Positions 22,074-31,306 are shown, counted from the first letter of the stretch. The stretch is DNA of 32,144 nt from Verrucomicrobiales bacterium (GCA_012959985.1 DUCD01000033.1:10278-42421), one strand, 5' to 3'. Notes: generated by a model from the sequence alone, not told the origin. Numbers and translations: made by a program.

Positions 22074-24020
22074 ATGACAAACTCCCAAGGGCATTCCCTC
22101 AACGCTTTTATGGCAACTATCTTATTGGCTTCCTTGACGCTAGACATTTTTGCCGCCACCCCTACTGCTCCACCGAATCCAGCCGAACTCGCCAACCTGT
22201 TCAAAATAGGAGTTCACCTGAAAGAAAAATCAGATCGGATCGTCCGAGTGGATCAGTTGGATTTGGATAACAACCCCGTTAAAGTGCTTTATCGTGAAGG
22301 AGACGGAAAAGAAACGCCCATCATTCTTTCAAATGAGGCGGGGTATTTACAACTTTTAAACCGAAACACAACCTTGTTGATACACAGTGAAAAGAAGAAT
22401 ATTGCCGTTCTTTCACAGCACGTGCCGAACTGTCGCGCCAAAGTCAAGTCGGGAGAAACAGCCGCCGTCGGGTTTCATACCTCCGGTATGATGGATATCA
22501 TGACCGCCGAAATCTCCAAACCGGTGATCGTAGCTTTTCCAGAAGACGGTGGAGGTGCTATCGTTTACGCCGATTCTCACGCGCGTTTTGAAATTCTTGA
22601 CGATCACTCTTATTATTTTTCCGTCAATGGCCTGGTTATGAAGCTCGATGATGAAGGCAATCCATCCGAGAACTTGGAATCCAGTATGCCCGCACTGACG
22701 GGAGGTCCCCTCCGGGATGACAAAAAGGGCAGACTGTCCCCGGAGATTGTCGTCGAATTCTATGGAAGCCTCAATGCCAACTTCCCCCGCCCGGAAGATC
22801 CCGACGGCCAACCCTATGACCTCCAATTATCTCTGCATGGCCTGAATTCGGAAACGATGGAAAGCAAGGATGTATACCTGATTGATTTCGAACCAAAAAT
22901 AGTTGTCATGGCTAATGGGTCTGAAATTGAATTCCTACTTAATCAAGAAACGGAAACGATTTCCTGGGAAATTCTAAAAGGGTATTTCTCTTTTAAACAT
23001 GGTGACACTCCCTGCTGGCGGGCCGTTTCCATCACCGACCAGAAAGCCGAACTTCAATGGGGCAGCAATGGGGAGGAAAGAATCGACCTGAGGAACCAAA
23101 CAGAATACTCCGTCTTTAAGGCCAACCAGATTATTTGGGTGGAAACACATCCCGGTCTCTTATTTGCCGGAGTGGAACCAAATACATGGCTTCAAACTGA
23201 ATATCCGGGACCGGAAGTTGGATTCTGTGACTTGGTCAGAACTTACGCAGTCGGCAATAATGTCCACTTCTTCAACCGAAAGACGGGAAGAAAACATACC
23301 ATAACCGATGCCGGAGTAGCCTTCGAGGGTGGCGTATCTTTAAACCAGGGAGATTCAGATACCCCCGTAAGGCCCAAAGCCAAAGCCAAAGTGGATTATA
23401 TCGATTATAACATCCACATTATTGTGGATGATTACCAACGAATTACCATCAAGCCCGGGACAGACAAAGAAATCGACGGCTATGAACTCCTCTCGGAATC
23501 GGGCCCTAGCTTACTTGCCTTTCGAAGTCTTGCAAACGACCTGACACTCACGGCTGAAAATGGAGATTTCGACATTAAATTCTCGGATTTAGACAATACC
23601 CGGGTTGAATTGCCCATGGATCAAAGCATCACTGTTAATTTCAACAGCAATAGAAAGCACCTCTCGATTCGGGGCAATAATTCCAATACTGATGACGTCA
23701 AATTTAATTTCCGCGACCGGTCATTCAACCTGAAAGAGCAAGGGCATGAAGTGAGCATCTTCATGACTCGAAACAAACTCTTCCTGTCCGGTTTCGGAGA
23801 TAATCTGATTATCGACAATACGCCAGTTGCCGGAAAGGAAGGCGCCGGTGCGGGTGTCACGGCTTCAGGGAATTTCATCAACTTTGCAACAGTAGCGAAT
23901 CCACCCTTGTCAGCGAGAGGCCAAGGTCTCCTTGGTGGTGGGTCACCCATAACCACCATTGACACACCAAGGCACACCTCAGTCCCACTGAGCCCAAGTG
24001 GAACTGAAACAGGGCCTTAG
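22074..24020 (+). CDS. Secreted protein of unknown function at the head of the exopolysaccharide cluster
   Basis: I do not recognise this 648 aa protein. It has an N-terminal signal peptide (hydrophobic AFMATILLASLTLDIFA, cleavage probably near AATPTAPP) and no later membrane helix, so it should be exported. The body is rich in beta-type stretches. Residues about 100-190 (LLNRNTTLLIHSEKK, AKVKSGETAAVGFHTSG, ARFEILDDHSYYFSVNG) faintly resemble FecR-type beta domains, and a similar pattern returns at about 330-420 (AELQWGSNGEERIDLRNQTEYSVF, HFFNRKTGRKHTITDAGV). The C-terminal 60 residues are Gly/Ser/Pro-rich and look disordered. No PEP-CTERM or lipobox is present. It is the first gene after a putative promoter and is followed by the polysaccharide export genes, so a role in polymer export, binding or regulation is plausible but unproven. 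A weak terminator after it may reduce downstream transcription. Confidence 0.85.
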   Translation: MTNSQGHSLNAFMATILLASLTLDIFAATPTAPPNPAELANLFKIGVHLKEKSDRIVRVDQLDLDNNPVKVLYREGDGKETPIILSNEAGYLQLLNRNTTLLIHSEKKNIAVLSQHVPNCRAKVKSGETAAVGFHTSGMMDIMTAEISKPVIVAFPEDGGGAIVYADSHARFEILDDHSYYFSVNGLVMKLDDEGNPSENLESSMPALTGGPLRDDKKGRLSPEIVVEFYGSLNANFPRPEDPDGQPYDLQLSLHGLNSETMESKDVYLIDFEPKIVVMANGSEIEFLLNQETETISWEILKGYFSFKHGDTPCWRAVSITDQKAELQWGSNGEERIDLRNQTEYSVFKANQIIWVETHPGLLFAGVEPNTWLQTEYPGPEVGFCDLVRTYAVGNNVHFFNRKTGRKHTITDAGVAFEGGVSLNQGDSDTPVRPKAKAKVDYIDYNIHIIVDDYQRITIKPGTDKEIDGYELLSESGPSLLAFRSLANDLTLTAENGDFDIKFSDLDNTRVELPMDQSITVNFNSNRKHLSIRGNNSNTDDVKFNFRDRSFNLKEQGHEVSIFMTRNKLFLSGFGDNLIIDNTPVAGKEGAGAGVTASGNFINFATVANPPLSARGQGLLGGGSPITTIDTPRHTSVPLSPSGTETGP

Positions 24021-24037
24021 TTGTACCGAAGCAACCG

Positions 24038-24066
24038 AAACCCTACAAAAACAGGGGTTTTATCAT
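24038..24066 (+). terminator. Weak intrinsic terminator or attenuator
   Basis: AAACCC (24038-24043) pairs with GGGTTT (24055-24060), extendable by one G-T pair, and the 3' arm runs into TTTTATC. The loop is long (11 bases) and the T-run short, so it is likely a partial terminator between the first and second genes of the cluster. Confidence 0.35.
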
Positions 24067-24121
24067 CAAATCCTATGGGATGGCTCTGAAAATTTAATAA
24101 GACATCTGAGCAGAATGAACG

Positions 24122-25435
24122 ATGGTGGATTCAACAGATAGGAGGCATAGCCCGGTTGGCAACGGCAATTGCCGCTCCGGAACCCGCTCCACATCAATCA
24201 TCCTCTGCTTGTTCCTGATTTCATCTTTGGCTGATACGGAAGCCCGAGTTCCTTCTTTCGTCAGTCAAACCAACCCTGCCCTTCCTTTTACCGATCCGAC
24301 TCCTACCGACTTTAAAAGGTACGACGGGGAAAATTTGAATTTCCGCGGTCTTTCCGGAAGACTCACGCTGAGCAATGACATCGAATTCAACGACAATATT
24401 ACTCTTTCGGACGCCGATCCGGAAGTGGATACCGCCTTCGGAATACAATTAGGAGCAGGATTTGACTGGAGAATCACCGAATCCAATTCTCTCCAATTCA
24501 ATTTCGGACTCGGCTACCGATACTGGCTGAATAACAATAGTGTTGGATCCTTTTCCATCGCACCGGACTCCAGTTTCATGTATAAAATGTGGTTTAAAAA
24601 TATCCAACTTACCCTGACTGACTTCTTCACCGTAAGTAACGATGCTGTCGATTTCGGGTCCATCAGCGGGCAGGACGGCAGCCCCATTAACTTTCATCGA
24701 ATCTCCAACACCGTCGGACTTTCAGCGAACGTGGCAATGATTAGAGACATGAGCATGGTTTTGGGATATTATTATACTCTGGACCGATCTATTTCCGATG
24801 AGTTCACTGAATTGGATCGCGACGATTTCACTCTAAGTGCTGCTCTCACCTATGACCTGATGGCCAATATGTCCGTCGGAGTTTCGACAGCCTATACTCT
24901 GACCCGCTACCTTGAAGATCTACAGAATGACGGCGAAACTATCAGTATCGGCCCGGTATTCACCTGGGACATCAGTCCCTACATCACACTGTCAGGCGGG
25001 GCTTCCTATACCATCAATGACTTTGATGACAACGGTACCATTACGGACCAATCCAGTTTTGATGGAATCACATATTTTGGCACCATCAATCATGCATTAA
25101 CCCAAAAAATCAACCATCGTCTGAGAATGGGGAAATCCATAGGGGTCGGGTTCGGCACCAACTACAGTGAAAACTTCACTTTGCAATACAATATCGACCG
25201 CACAATACTGACAGGTCTTACTCTCAACTGTTCCTTCTCCTATGAAAACATCCAGGCATCCGGCAATCCCTCCGAAACCTCCAACCGATACCTGTTCTAC
25301 CTTGGCACCGGATATAACATTAACACCGAATGGTCACTGGGGATTGGCTACACTTTTGCTATTAAAGGATCAGATCTTGCTGATCGTGACTATAAACAGA
25401 ATCGTTTTACACTGTTCTCATCATTTAACTTTTGA
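24122..25435 (+). CDS. Outer-membrane beta-barrel protein of the exopolysaccharide cluster
   Basis: Predicted outer-membrane beta-barrel of 437 aa. After an unusually long, polar N-terminal lead (about 25 residues) comes a hydrophobic signal segment (STSIILCLFLISSLADTEA). From about residue 75 the chain alternates polar and hydrophobic residues in 10-12 residue strands: LQFNFGLGYRYWL, DMSMVLGYYYTLDRS, FTLSAALTYDLM, SVGVSTAYTLTRYL, TLSGGASYTIND, LTLNCSFSYENI, WSLGIGYTFAI. It ends with FTLFSSFNF, a terminal Phe typical for recognition by the Bam machinery. Similar barrel proteins occur in exopolysaccharide loci, but I cannot name the subfamily. It lies five bases before the Wza-like gene. A role as outer-membrane exit pore partnering the short Wza-like protein, which lacks its own outer-membrane helix, is an attractive inference. 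The start is uncertain because the lead before the signal is long and no alternative ATG exists in frame. Confidence 0.8.
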   Translation: MVDSTDRRHSPVGNGNCRSGTRSTSIILCLFLISSLADTEARVPSFVSQTNPALPFTDPTPTDFKRYDGENLNFRGLSGRLTLSNDIEFNDNITLSDADPEVDTAFGIQLGAGFDWRITESNSLQFNFGLGYRYWLNNNSVGSFSIAPDSSFMYKMWFKNIQLTLTDFFTVSNDAVDFGSISGQDGSPINFHRISNTVGLSANVAMIRDMSMVLGYYYTLDRSISDEFTELDRDDFTLSAALTYDLMANMSVGVSTAYTLTRYLEDLQNDGETISIGPVFTWDISPYITLSGGASYTINDFDDNGTITDQSSFDGITYFGTINHALTQKINHRLRMGKSIGVGFGTNYSENFTLQYNIDRTILTGLTLNCSFSYENIQASGNPSETSNRYLFYLGTGYNINTEWSLGIGYTFAIKGSDLADRDYKQNRFTLFSSFNF

Positions 25436-25440
25436 TAATT

Positions 25441-26106
25441 ATGAAACATAACTTGTTCATTGTGTTTGTTTTGTGCGCTTTATTCAGCATTCAATCTCTC
25501 GGCCAGAACAATTCGAATAAAGTTCAAAATCAACAAACAGGCAATGCAAACGACGAGGTTCTGCAACGCAAAACTCAATTTGATTTTTGGATAGATGAAG
25601 ATCCCTATCTTACCAAAGGAAATCCAGAACCGACAATGATTCTAGTGAACAACCTGGGTTACCTGACTTTTGACATCCACAAGGATTCCAATCTTACAAT
25701 TACCATTCTTGCCGAAGGAAAAACCATCAGTGAGGTCAAGAATCTTATGTCGGAAAAATTAAAGGAAAAATTTTACGGAATAGCTACCGTTCACCTCAAA
25801 CCATTGCGAGGAACGGAAATGCAGAATGCCTTTGTCTATTTTCGAACGGGACGTACTCAGTCGGTCTTCCCACTGAGTTCCGGCAGGGCCAAGAAATTAT
25901 CGGAAGCCATCCTGGAACTGAATCTCGGTGAATATGCCAATCTGAAAAAGGTGGAATTGAAACGAATGAATCCCAAAACACAGAGAAAGAAAATATATAT
26001 CATTAATGTAAAACATATCATCGATACAGGTGATACCAAGAACGAAGACATGACTCTTCAGGACGGAGATATCGTCACCGTTAAGCAGAAGGTGTTTCAA
26101 TTCTAG
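25441..26106 (+). CDS. Polysaccharide export protein, Wza-like (Poly_export + SLBB)
   Basis: Periplasmic/outer-membrane part of a polysaccharide export channel. The track starts at a TTG (25432) inside the previous stop region; the ATG at 25441 is chosen because it directly precedes the signal peptide MKHNLFIVFVLCALFSIQSLG, giving 221 aa. A Poly_export-like domain covers about residues 35-115 (NNLGYLTFDIHKDSNLTITILAEGKTISEVKNLMSEKL). A single SLBB-like domain follows (about 120-219), with RTQSVFPLSSGRAKKLSEAILE, KKVELKRMNP and the family ending TLQDGDIVTVKQKVFQF. Canonical Wza (about 380 aa) has more SLBB-type repeats and a C-terminal amphipathic outer-membrane helix; both are missing here, and no lipobox cysteine is seen. 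The neighbouring barrel protein may supply the pore. It is followed 54 bases later by the Wzc-like kinase, its usual inner-membrane partner. Confidence 0.85.
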   Translation: MKHNLFIVFVLCALFSIQSLGQNNSNKVQNQQTGNANDEVLQRKTQFDFWIDEDPYLTKGNPEPTMILVNNLGYLTFDIHKDSNLTITILAEGKTISEVKNLMSEKLKEKFYGIATVHLKPLRGTEMQNAFVYFRTGRTQSVFPLSSGRAKKLSEAILELNLGEYANLKKVELKRMNPKTQRKKIYIINVKHIIDTGDTKNEDMTLQDGDIVTVKQKVFQF

Positions 26107-26130
26107 GTTGAAAAAACAGGAACCAGAGCT

Positions 26131-26153
26131 GGTCAGGACTCAATATTCTGACC
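26131..26153 (+). repeat. Short inverted repeat before the Wzc-like gene
   Basis: GGTCAG (26131-26136) and CTGACC (26148-26153) are perfect arms around an 11-base AT-rich loop, ending seven bases before the start codon at 26161. The start lacks a Shine-Dalgarno sequence, so this hairpin sits where the ribosome lands and could affect initiation. No T-run follows, so it is not an intrinsic terminator. Confidence 0.45.
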
Positions 26154-26160
26154 ATGCATT

Positions 26161-28644
26161 ATGAGCAAAAAGCCCAATAAGAAGCTGGACCCTTATTATG
26201 GTCATAGCGCCGGAATGATGGATCGAATCAATATTTCGATCCATCTCCGTCGTTATATCAAGATGTTGAAGAGCCGTTGGCCCTTCGTCATCCTGACCGC
26301 CATTCTCGGCACAGCCTATATGGGGTTTAAAGCTTTCGGAGATAAAACCTTTTTTCAAGGAAAGTCCATCATCGGCATTACATCCAAAATCAGAATTCCC
26401 GGAGAAAAACGCGTTGAGTATCTGAAACCTGCGCCCACCTATTGGACCGACCTAAGCAGGTCCATGGACAGTGACACCGTTTGGTCCCGCACCTTGGAAC
26501 AAGTCAAGGAAGACCATCCCCCTCCTGCCGATGTGGAGGTATTGAGTAAGGGCGCGAGCCGCATAGGGAAGAGTTCCTCATTCCAGTTGACGGTAAACAG
26601 CAACAATGAGAGCTATGCCAAACAACTGGCGGCCTATTGGGTAACCAATTTCGTGCACCATAAAGATCTTAAGACATTGGAAGAATTCACCAATAAGCAA
26701 GCCAGTCTGGAAAAAAACAAAACCAAGTGGATTCGTAATCTCGCAGATGTTCAGAAGGAATATGACGAGCTGATTTTAAAACATGGAGCCACTGGAAATG
26801 AAAACTTGGTGACACCCATCCGTGAGGTAATCGTGAGCATTAACAGAGAACTCGACCGGACAGAGATCCAACTGCAGAAATTGGAACTGACTGCCAAGGA
26901 AGATTATGCACAATTCGTCAGTTCCGGTGCTTCCTCATCCTCACCATTGAATTCAACCGCGAACCAACTTACGGAACCCTTCATTAAAGATACGAACGAT
27001 GAAAGATACCGAAAAATCGCCAAGGACTCATCTTATCGTAAAATTGTTCTTGAATTGGCTGGATTAACTGAGGAATGGGAAAAACAATCAAAGCTCCTCA
27101 AAACTCAGCACCCTTATATGGTGAATCTCAGCAGCCAAATAGAAGAATTCAACGCTCAAAAAAACCGTCTTTTGGTTCTGGCTACAACCGAACTGGACAA
27201 CAGTATCCATTCCCTGAAGACAACACAGAAATTATTAAAATCTCAAATCAAAAACCGGGAAGAGGAGCTGAAAATCGCTTTAATAAAACAGCAGGAGTTG
27301 TACCAAAAATTCAACGAGATAGAAAACGCAAAGAACCGGCTTGAAGAATACACCCAATTGCTTGCCTTTTTCCAGGAAGAACCGGAATCAGAGTTCTACG
27401 AAATTCTTGCCTCTGGAGTTGTCGAAAAAATTGACCCCCAGAGGGTGAAAAAAATACTGCAGGGTTTGATGTTCGGTCTCGCCCTTGGTTTGGGCATTGT
27501 CTATTTGTGTCAGAGACTGGATGACCGTATGGAATTAGCTGAAGACATTGAAACAGCCTTGGAACTTCCTGTATTGGGGCAGATCCCCCAAATGAATCTG
27601 AAAGACATGAATCAAGATCGGATCTTAATCAGCAATCTCGAAAAACATAATGTATTTTCAGAATCGTTGAGGGGTGTTCGGTCGGCCATCATGTTCGATC
27701 CGGAAAGTAAGAAGAACCAGATGATAGCCGTAACCAGTGCCATTCCAGGTGACGGTAAAACCACTTTCACCGTCAACTTCGCCGCCACCATGGCCTCGGC
27801 CGGTCACCGGGTCCTGCTGGTCGATGCAGACATGCGACGTGGCAATATCCACAACTACTTTGAAACGGACCGCTCTCCTGGTCTCTCGGAGTTACTCAAC
27901 GGAGAACTCCATTGGGCCGATGTCATCAATTCCACTCCCATTGAGACTCTGGAAACAATCAATACCGGGCGACTTCCCAATAATCCCGGAGAGTTACTGG
28001 TCAGTCCTATTACGCAGCAATTCCTGGATGAAGCCCGTAACCATTACGAATATATCATCATTGATTCTCCTCCAGTGACGGCTATCGACGACACCTTCTC
28101 TTTTGTAAAGATTGTTGATGCCTTCACCTTCATCGTCAAAGCGGGGGAAACCCCCATGCGCTTCGCTAAAAACGCAATCAACGAAATTATTCGCAGAGGA
28201 GCCTACATCAGCGGCATTGTCGTCAACGGAATCAAACCGGATAACCCTTCCTATTATTATACGTATTATTATCATGCATATTACAATAAGGACCTAACGG
28301 AAATGCCGGAGGAAGAACCCGGTGACGGGCCAATGAAAGCACCTGCCCGTACCATGGCAGCACCGAAAAAGGAATCCTCCATTGAGATAAGCATCCAGGC
28401 TGCCGCAAGGAAAAAGGCCGAAGAAACCCGGAGCCCCAACGATTTTCCGGCATTGGCACCAGAACCTGCTCTCGAAGCGGATAAACGGAAGGCCGAACTC
28501 TTTAAATCCAGGCGCGCCGCCAAGCGCCGGGCGAAATTCATCGAAATCAGCCTTGGATCAGAAGAACATTTTCAATCTGCCCCCCTTCCCTCCCCGACAG
28601 TGTTCGAGGAAAGAGAGCCAGAAATGAGTTCCAAACAGGCTTGA
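26161..28644 (+). CDS. Wzc-like polysaccharide co-polymerase with fused tyrosine autokinase
   Basis: Inner-membrane chain-length regulator and kinase of exopolysaccharide assembly, 827 aa. A Wzz-type periplasmic domain lies between membrane helices at about 41-58 and 432-449, with a long coiled-coil (about 170-400). The cytoplasmic BY-kinase has Walker A SAIPGDGKTT (526-535), Walker A' VLLVDADMRRG (551-561) and Walker B IIIDSPP (632-638). A tyrosine cluster, SYYYTYYYHAYY (697-708, eight tyrosines), is the likely autophosphorylation site. Unusually, the cluster is not terminal: a tail of about 120 residues follows, rich in Pro/Ala/Glu with a basic stretch KSRRAAKRRAKF (782-793), resembling nothing I know in this family. 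The gene follows the Wza-like gene and precedes the ligase/polymerase, the classic order. A cognate phosphatase is not in the window. M19/M20 could be alternative starts. Confidence 0.94.
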   Translation: MSKKPNKKLDPYYGHSAGMMDRINISIHLRRYIKMLKSRWPFVILTAILGTAYMGFKAFGDKTFFQGKSIIGITSKIRIPGEKRVEYLKPAPTYWTDLSRSMDSDTVWSRTLEQVKEDHPPPADVEVLSKGASRIGKSSSFQLTVNSNNESYAKQLAAYWVTNFVHHKDLKTLEEFTNKQASLEKNKTKWIRNLADVQKEYDELILKHGATGNENLVTPIREVIVSINRELDRTEIQLQKLELTAKEDYAQFVSSGASSSSPLNSTANQLTEPFIKDTNDERYRKIAKDSSYRKIVLELAGLTEEWEKQSKLLKTQHPYMVNLSSQIEEFNAQKNRLLVLATTELDNSIHSLKTTQKLLKSQIKNREEELKIALIKQQELYQKFNEIENAKNRLEEYTQLLAFFQEEPESEFYEILASGVVEKIDPQRVKKILQGLMFGLALGLGIVYLCQRLDDRMELAEDIETALELPVLGQIPQMNLKDMNQDRILISNLEKHNVFSESLRGVRSAIMFDPESKKNQMIAVTSAIPGDGKTTFTVNFAATMASAGHRVLLVDADMRRGNIHNYFETDRSPGLSELLNGELHWADVINSTPIETLETINTGRLPNNPGELLVSPITQQFLDEARNHYEYIIIDSPPVTAIDDTFSFVKIVDAFTFIVKAGETPMRFAKNAINEIIRRGAYISGIVVNGIKPDNPSYYYTYYYHAYYNKDLTEMPEEEPGDGPMKAPARTMAAPKKESSIEISIQAAARKKAEETRSPNDFPALAPEPALEADKRKAELFKSRRAAKRRAKFIEISLGSEEHFQSAPLPSPTVFEEREPEMSSKQA

Positions 28645-28738
28645 TTGCGAATTCAACAGAGTAAGGTAGCACTCAAAAAAGAGCGAAGATCCTCTTGTCT
28701 ACCGGGGGCATAGCTGTGTTAGTGTTCTGCAGCAGTAG

Positions 28739-31306
28739 ATGTCCTACCGGAAAACCCGACATAAAAGCCGGCTAGATCCTGCAATTATTGGTTTCCTGCC
28801 TTGGATGCTGGGAATTTTTATTGCTCCGGTTTGGTTCGGTGGCGTAACTCATGCAGCTCAATCTGCCATAGGAGGGTTATTTGCTTGCTCCCTATTCCTT
28901 ACCAGCAGAAACATTCGAGGTTTTGAAAAACCTTTTCTTCCAAAATGGCTAACTTTTTCAGTCACTTTCTTTCTACTCCTTCCCTTGATTCCACTTCCCG
29001 TATTCATTTTAGAGGCAATTAACCCGGAAAGAATCAGACTCCAGCAAGTTTTCCCAATTAATTCAGACCAAAACTGGTCATTTCAAATGTCGACTCTGTC
29101 GACGGCGAACACTCTCTATAGAATTTGGCAAATCCTTCTGATCATAACCTGCTTTCAACTGGCGAGGAGTGCTGCTGTTGTGCGCGGGATGCCCCGGTTG
29201 TTACCCTACCTTATTGGAACAACTTTGCTCACGATCACGTGCGCGGATATTGTCTACCGGTTAAATGATCAGTCAAAGATTCTCGGCATATGGGAGACTC
29301 CATTCAACAACGCCGGAGCGGGTACTTTTATTAATCGTAATCATTATGCAGATTGGGCCTACCTATCAGGACTTTTTCTCCTTGGAAGCCTAATCAGGTC
29401 ATTTGCCCCCATATCAGCAACAGAAAGAAAGTCCGACAAAACCAATCACAGATCGAAATGGGGAGCCATTTACCTCCTAATCTGTTTTTCAGGCGGAATT
29501 GGATGCGCCGTCATCAGCGGATCACGCGGTGGTTTTCTAGCTTTTTTTGTAGGTTTGGCCATGTTCGCCTTTCTTCTTACCCGTCACTCAATAAAGCCCA
29601 CCCGGTGGCTCATCTTACTCTATATAACCGGAACAATTGTTCTTCTTCTTTTTTCGGTTGGAGATTTTTTATGGCAACGTATCGGAGACACAGCTTTGGA
29701 CACCTCTTCCTATGGCAAGTGGAAACTGTGGCATGATTCGTTGAATCTGATTCAGAAATTTCCAGTAATGGGTATCGGTTGGGGTAATTTCATGACCGCC
29801 TTTTCTTTATATCCAAACCAATTTGATACTTCTGTTCCTTGGTATGCGGAAAACGATTACCTGCAAATGGTCATCGAAAGTGGAATTCTTGGAGCACTGT
29901 TCCTCTTCGCCTTCCTGTTCCGAATGATGCAAAGCTGCCTACAGGTATCCATCAGCCGGTTATCCAGAGAACCAGAACTGCTGATCGGAGCGACTGCGGC
30001 ATTTACTGGTTTTTTGCTCCATGCTTTTTTTGAATTTGTTTCTCACATTATGGCCAACGCCCTACTGGCCGCCACCATGGCTGGTTTCTGTATCGGGTCT
30101 CGCGATCGATTCAAAAGCCCCAACCTCGTTCCGCCTCCGACTTACCTCCAATCGTTATCTCATATCGGGTGGGCAACAATGCTTCTCGGAATTGCCTGTC
30201 TACAGGGAATTGGAACTTATCGATGGTATCAGGCAAGGCAATCCGACACACCCGAGCTAACTTCCACTCAAATGAAGCAGTCTCTGGATTATTGGCCGAT
30301 TTCTTCCAATAGGCGCATCGGAATGACCCGGTTGGAAATCTATTCCATCGAGAACAGGTCGGCTGAAAATCGTCAATCTGAATACAAACGTGTTCTTCAA
30401 GAAATCGACCGCAATCTGACTCTGGACCCCTTTAACTGGGAACTCAGATTAGAAAGGACTTGGTTAAAGGTCTTCTTTTCCAAAAACCTGAAAGAGGTGG
30501 AACATGAAATTATTCAGACCTCGAATATCAATCCCGGACAAAAGGATATCCCGTTTAGGTTTGCCGAACATATTGCGACATTCAACCCCCTCAGTGCTCA
30601 AAGAATCCTCAAGAAGGCAGAATACCGGACTCCTGAAAACTTGCTGAAATCTCTTAAACTATCATGGGAATTGTTCGCTGACACTCGTTTGCTCTGGGAT
30701 TTGATTCCCAACAACTTCTCAGGAAGAATGATCCTTGGCGATTTTGCATTGCTTCAAAAGAAATATGCCTTTGCAGCGGATGTTTTCTGGATGTGTGCCG
30801 AAGAAAACCCCGGATACCTTCCTGCTGAAAAACTGTTACAGAGCAAACGCCCCGACCTGACTCTATTGCTTTTGGATCGAATGAAGGTTTCAAATCAAAA
30901 TGAATTGCTTAAGGCGAGAGCCTTTTCTAAATCGGGTAATAATTCACAGGCACTGAAATTAATTCGAACCCTTTTTCGAAAAAGCGAATACGATTCACTT
31001 CTCCGAATCCCCCACTCAATCAACCATCCAAAACCTGAACTTGAAGCAATGCTGAGCCAAACCCGGACAGATCAACTGATCGCTGTACAAGAGTTGGCTG
31101 AAAACGAGTTTCTGAAGAAAGCTGATGATCGAGACAGAAGGTTGTTGGACCGTTTATGTGAAGTTGATTCAGAGAATCTTCGAGTGCAGTGGATACGCTT
31201 TCAGACTTGTTTTGATCAAAAGGACTTTACTGCCGCGATCAATTACGGCTTAAACTTGGGCCCCCAAGTCCTCAACCGCACCACAGTCGGGAAGTCTTTG
31301 CCATAA
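28739..31306 (+). CDS. O-antigen ligase/polymerase-like (Wzy_C) membrane protein with repeat-like C-terminal region
   Basis: Polytopic inner-membrane protein of 855 aa, probably polymerising or ligating polysaccharide repeat units in the periplasm. About ten to twelve membrane helices fill residues 15-495. The Wzy_C region carries family hallmarks: GTFINRNHYADW (about 195-206), SGSRGGFLAFFVG (260-272), MGIGWGNFMTAF (344-355) and ENDYLQMVIESGILG (371-385), with the conserved Arg and His expected for ligase/polymerase function. From about 500 to the end the chain is soluble and helical with TPR-like character (for example LKSLKLSWELFADTRLLWDL). Similar long tails are common in such proteins. 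The last 57 bases overlap the convergent methyltransferase gene. No Shine-Dalgarno sequence precedes the ATG, which lies 94 bases after the kinase gene. Whether it is a polymerase (Wzy) or ligase cannot be decided from sequence. Confidence 0.87.
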   Translation: MSYRKTRHKSRLDPAIIGFLPWMLGIFIAPVWFGGVTHAAQSAIGGLFACSLFLTSRNIRGFEKPFLPKWLTFSVTFFLLLPLIPLPVFILEAINPERIRLQQVFPINSDQNWSFQMSTLSTANTLYRIWQILLIITCFQLARSAAVVRGMPRLLPYLIGTTLLTITCADIVYRLNDQSKILGIWETPFNNAGAGTFINRNHYADWAYLSGLFLLGSLIRSFAPISATERKSDKTNHRSKWGAIYLLICFSGGIGCAVISGSRGGFLAFFVGLAMFAFLLTRHSIKPTRWLILLYITGTIVLLLFSVGDFLWQRIGDTALDTSSYGKWKLWHDSLNLIQKFPVMGIGWGNFMTAFSLYPNQFDTSVPWYAENDYLQMVIESGILGALFLFAFLFRMMQSCLQVSISRLSREPELLIGATAAFTGFLLHAFFEFVSHIMANALLAATMAGFCIGSRDRFKSPNLVPPPTYLQSLSHIGWATMLLGIACLQGIGTYRWYQARQSDTPELTSTQMKQSLDYWPISSNRRIGMTRLEIYSIENRSAENRQSEYKRVLQEIDRNLTLDPFNWELRLERTWLKVFFSKNLKEVEHEIIQTSNINPGQKDIPFRFAEHIATFNPLSAQRILKKAEYRTPENLLKSLKLSWELFADTRLLWDLIPNNFSGRMILGDFALLQKKYAFAADVFWMCAEENPGYLPAEKLLQSKRPDLTLLLLDRMKVSNQNELLKARAFSKSGNNSQALKLIRTLFRKSEYDSLLRIPHSINHPKPELEAMLSQTRTDQLIAVQELAENEFLKKADDRDRRLLDRLCEVDSENLRVQWIRFQTCFDQKDFTAAINYGLNLGPQVLNRTTVGKSLP

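Noticed and set aside
28676-28700. AAGAG/CTCTT inverted repeat between the kinase and ligase genes as a terminator
   Set aside because: Five-base stem with no T-run after it; too weak to call.
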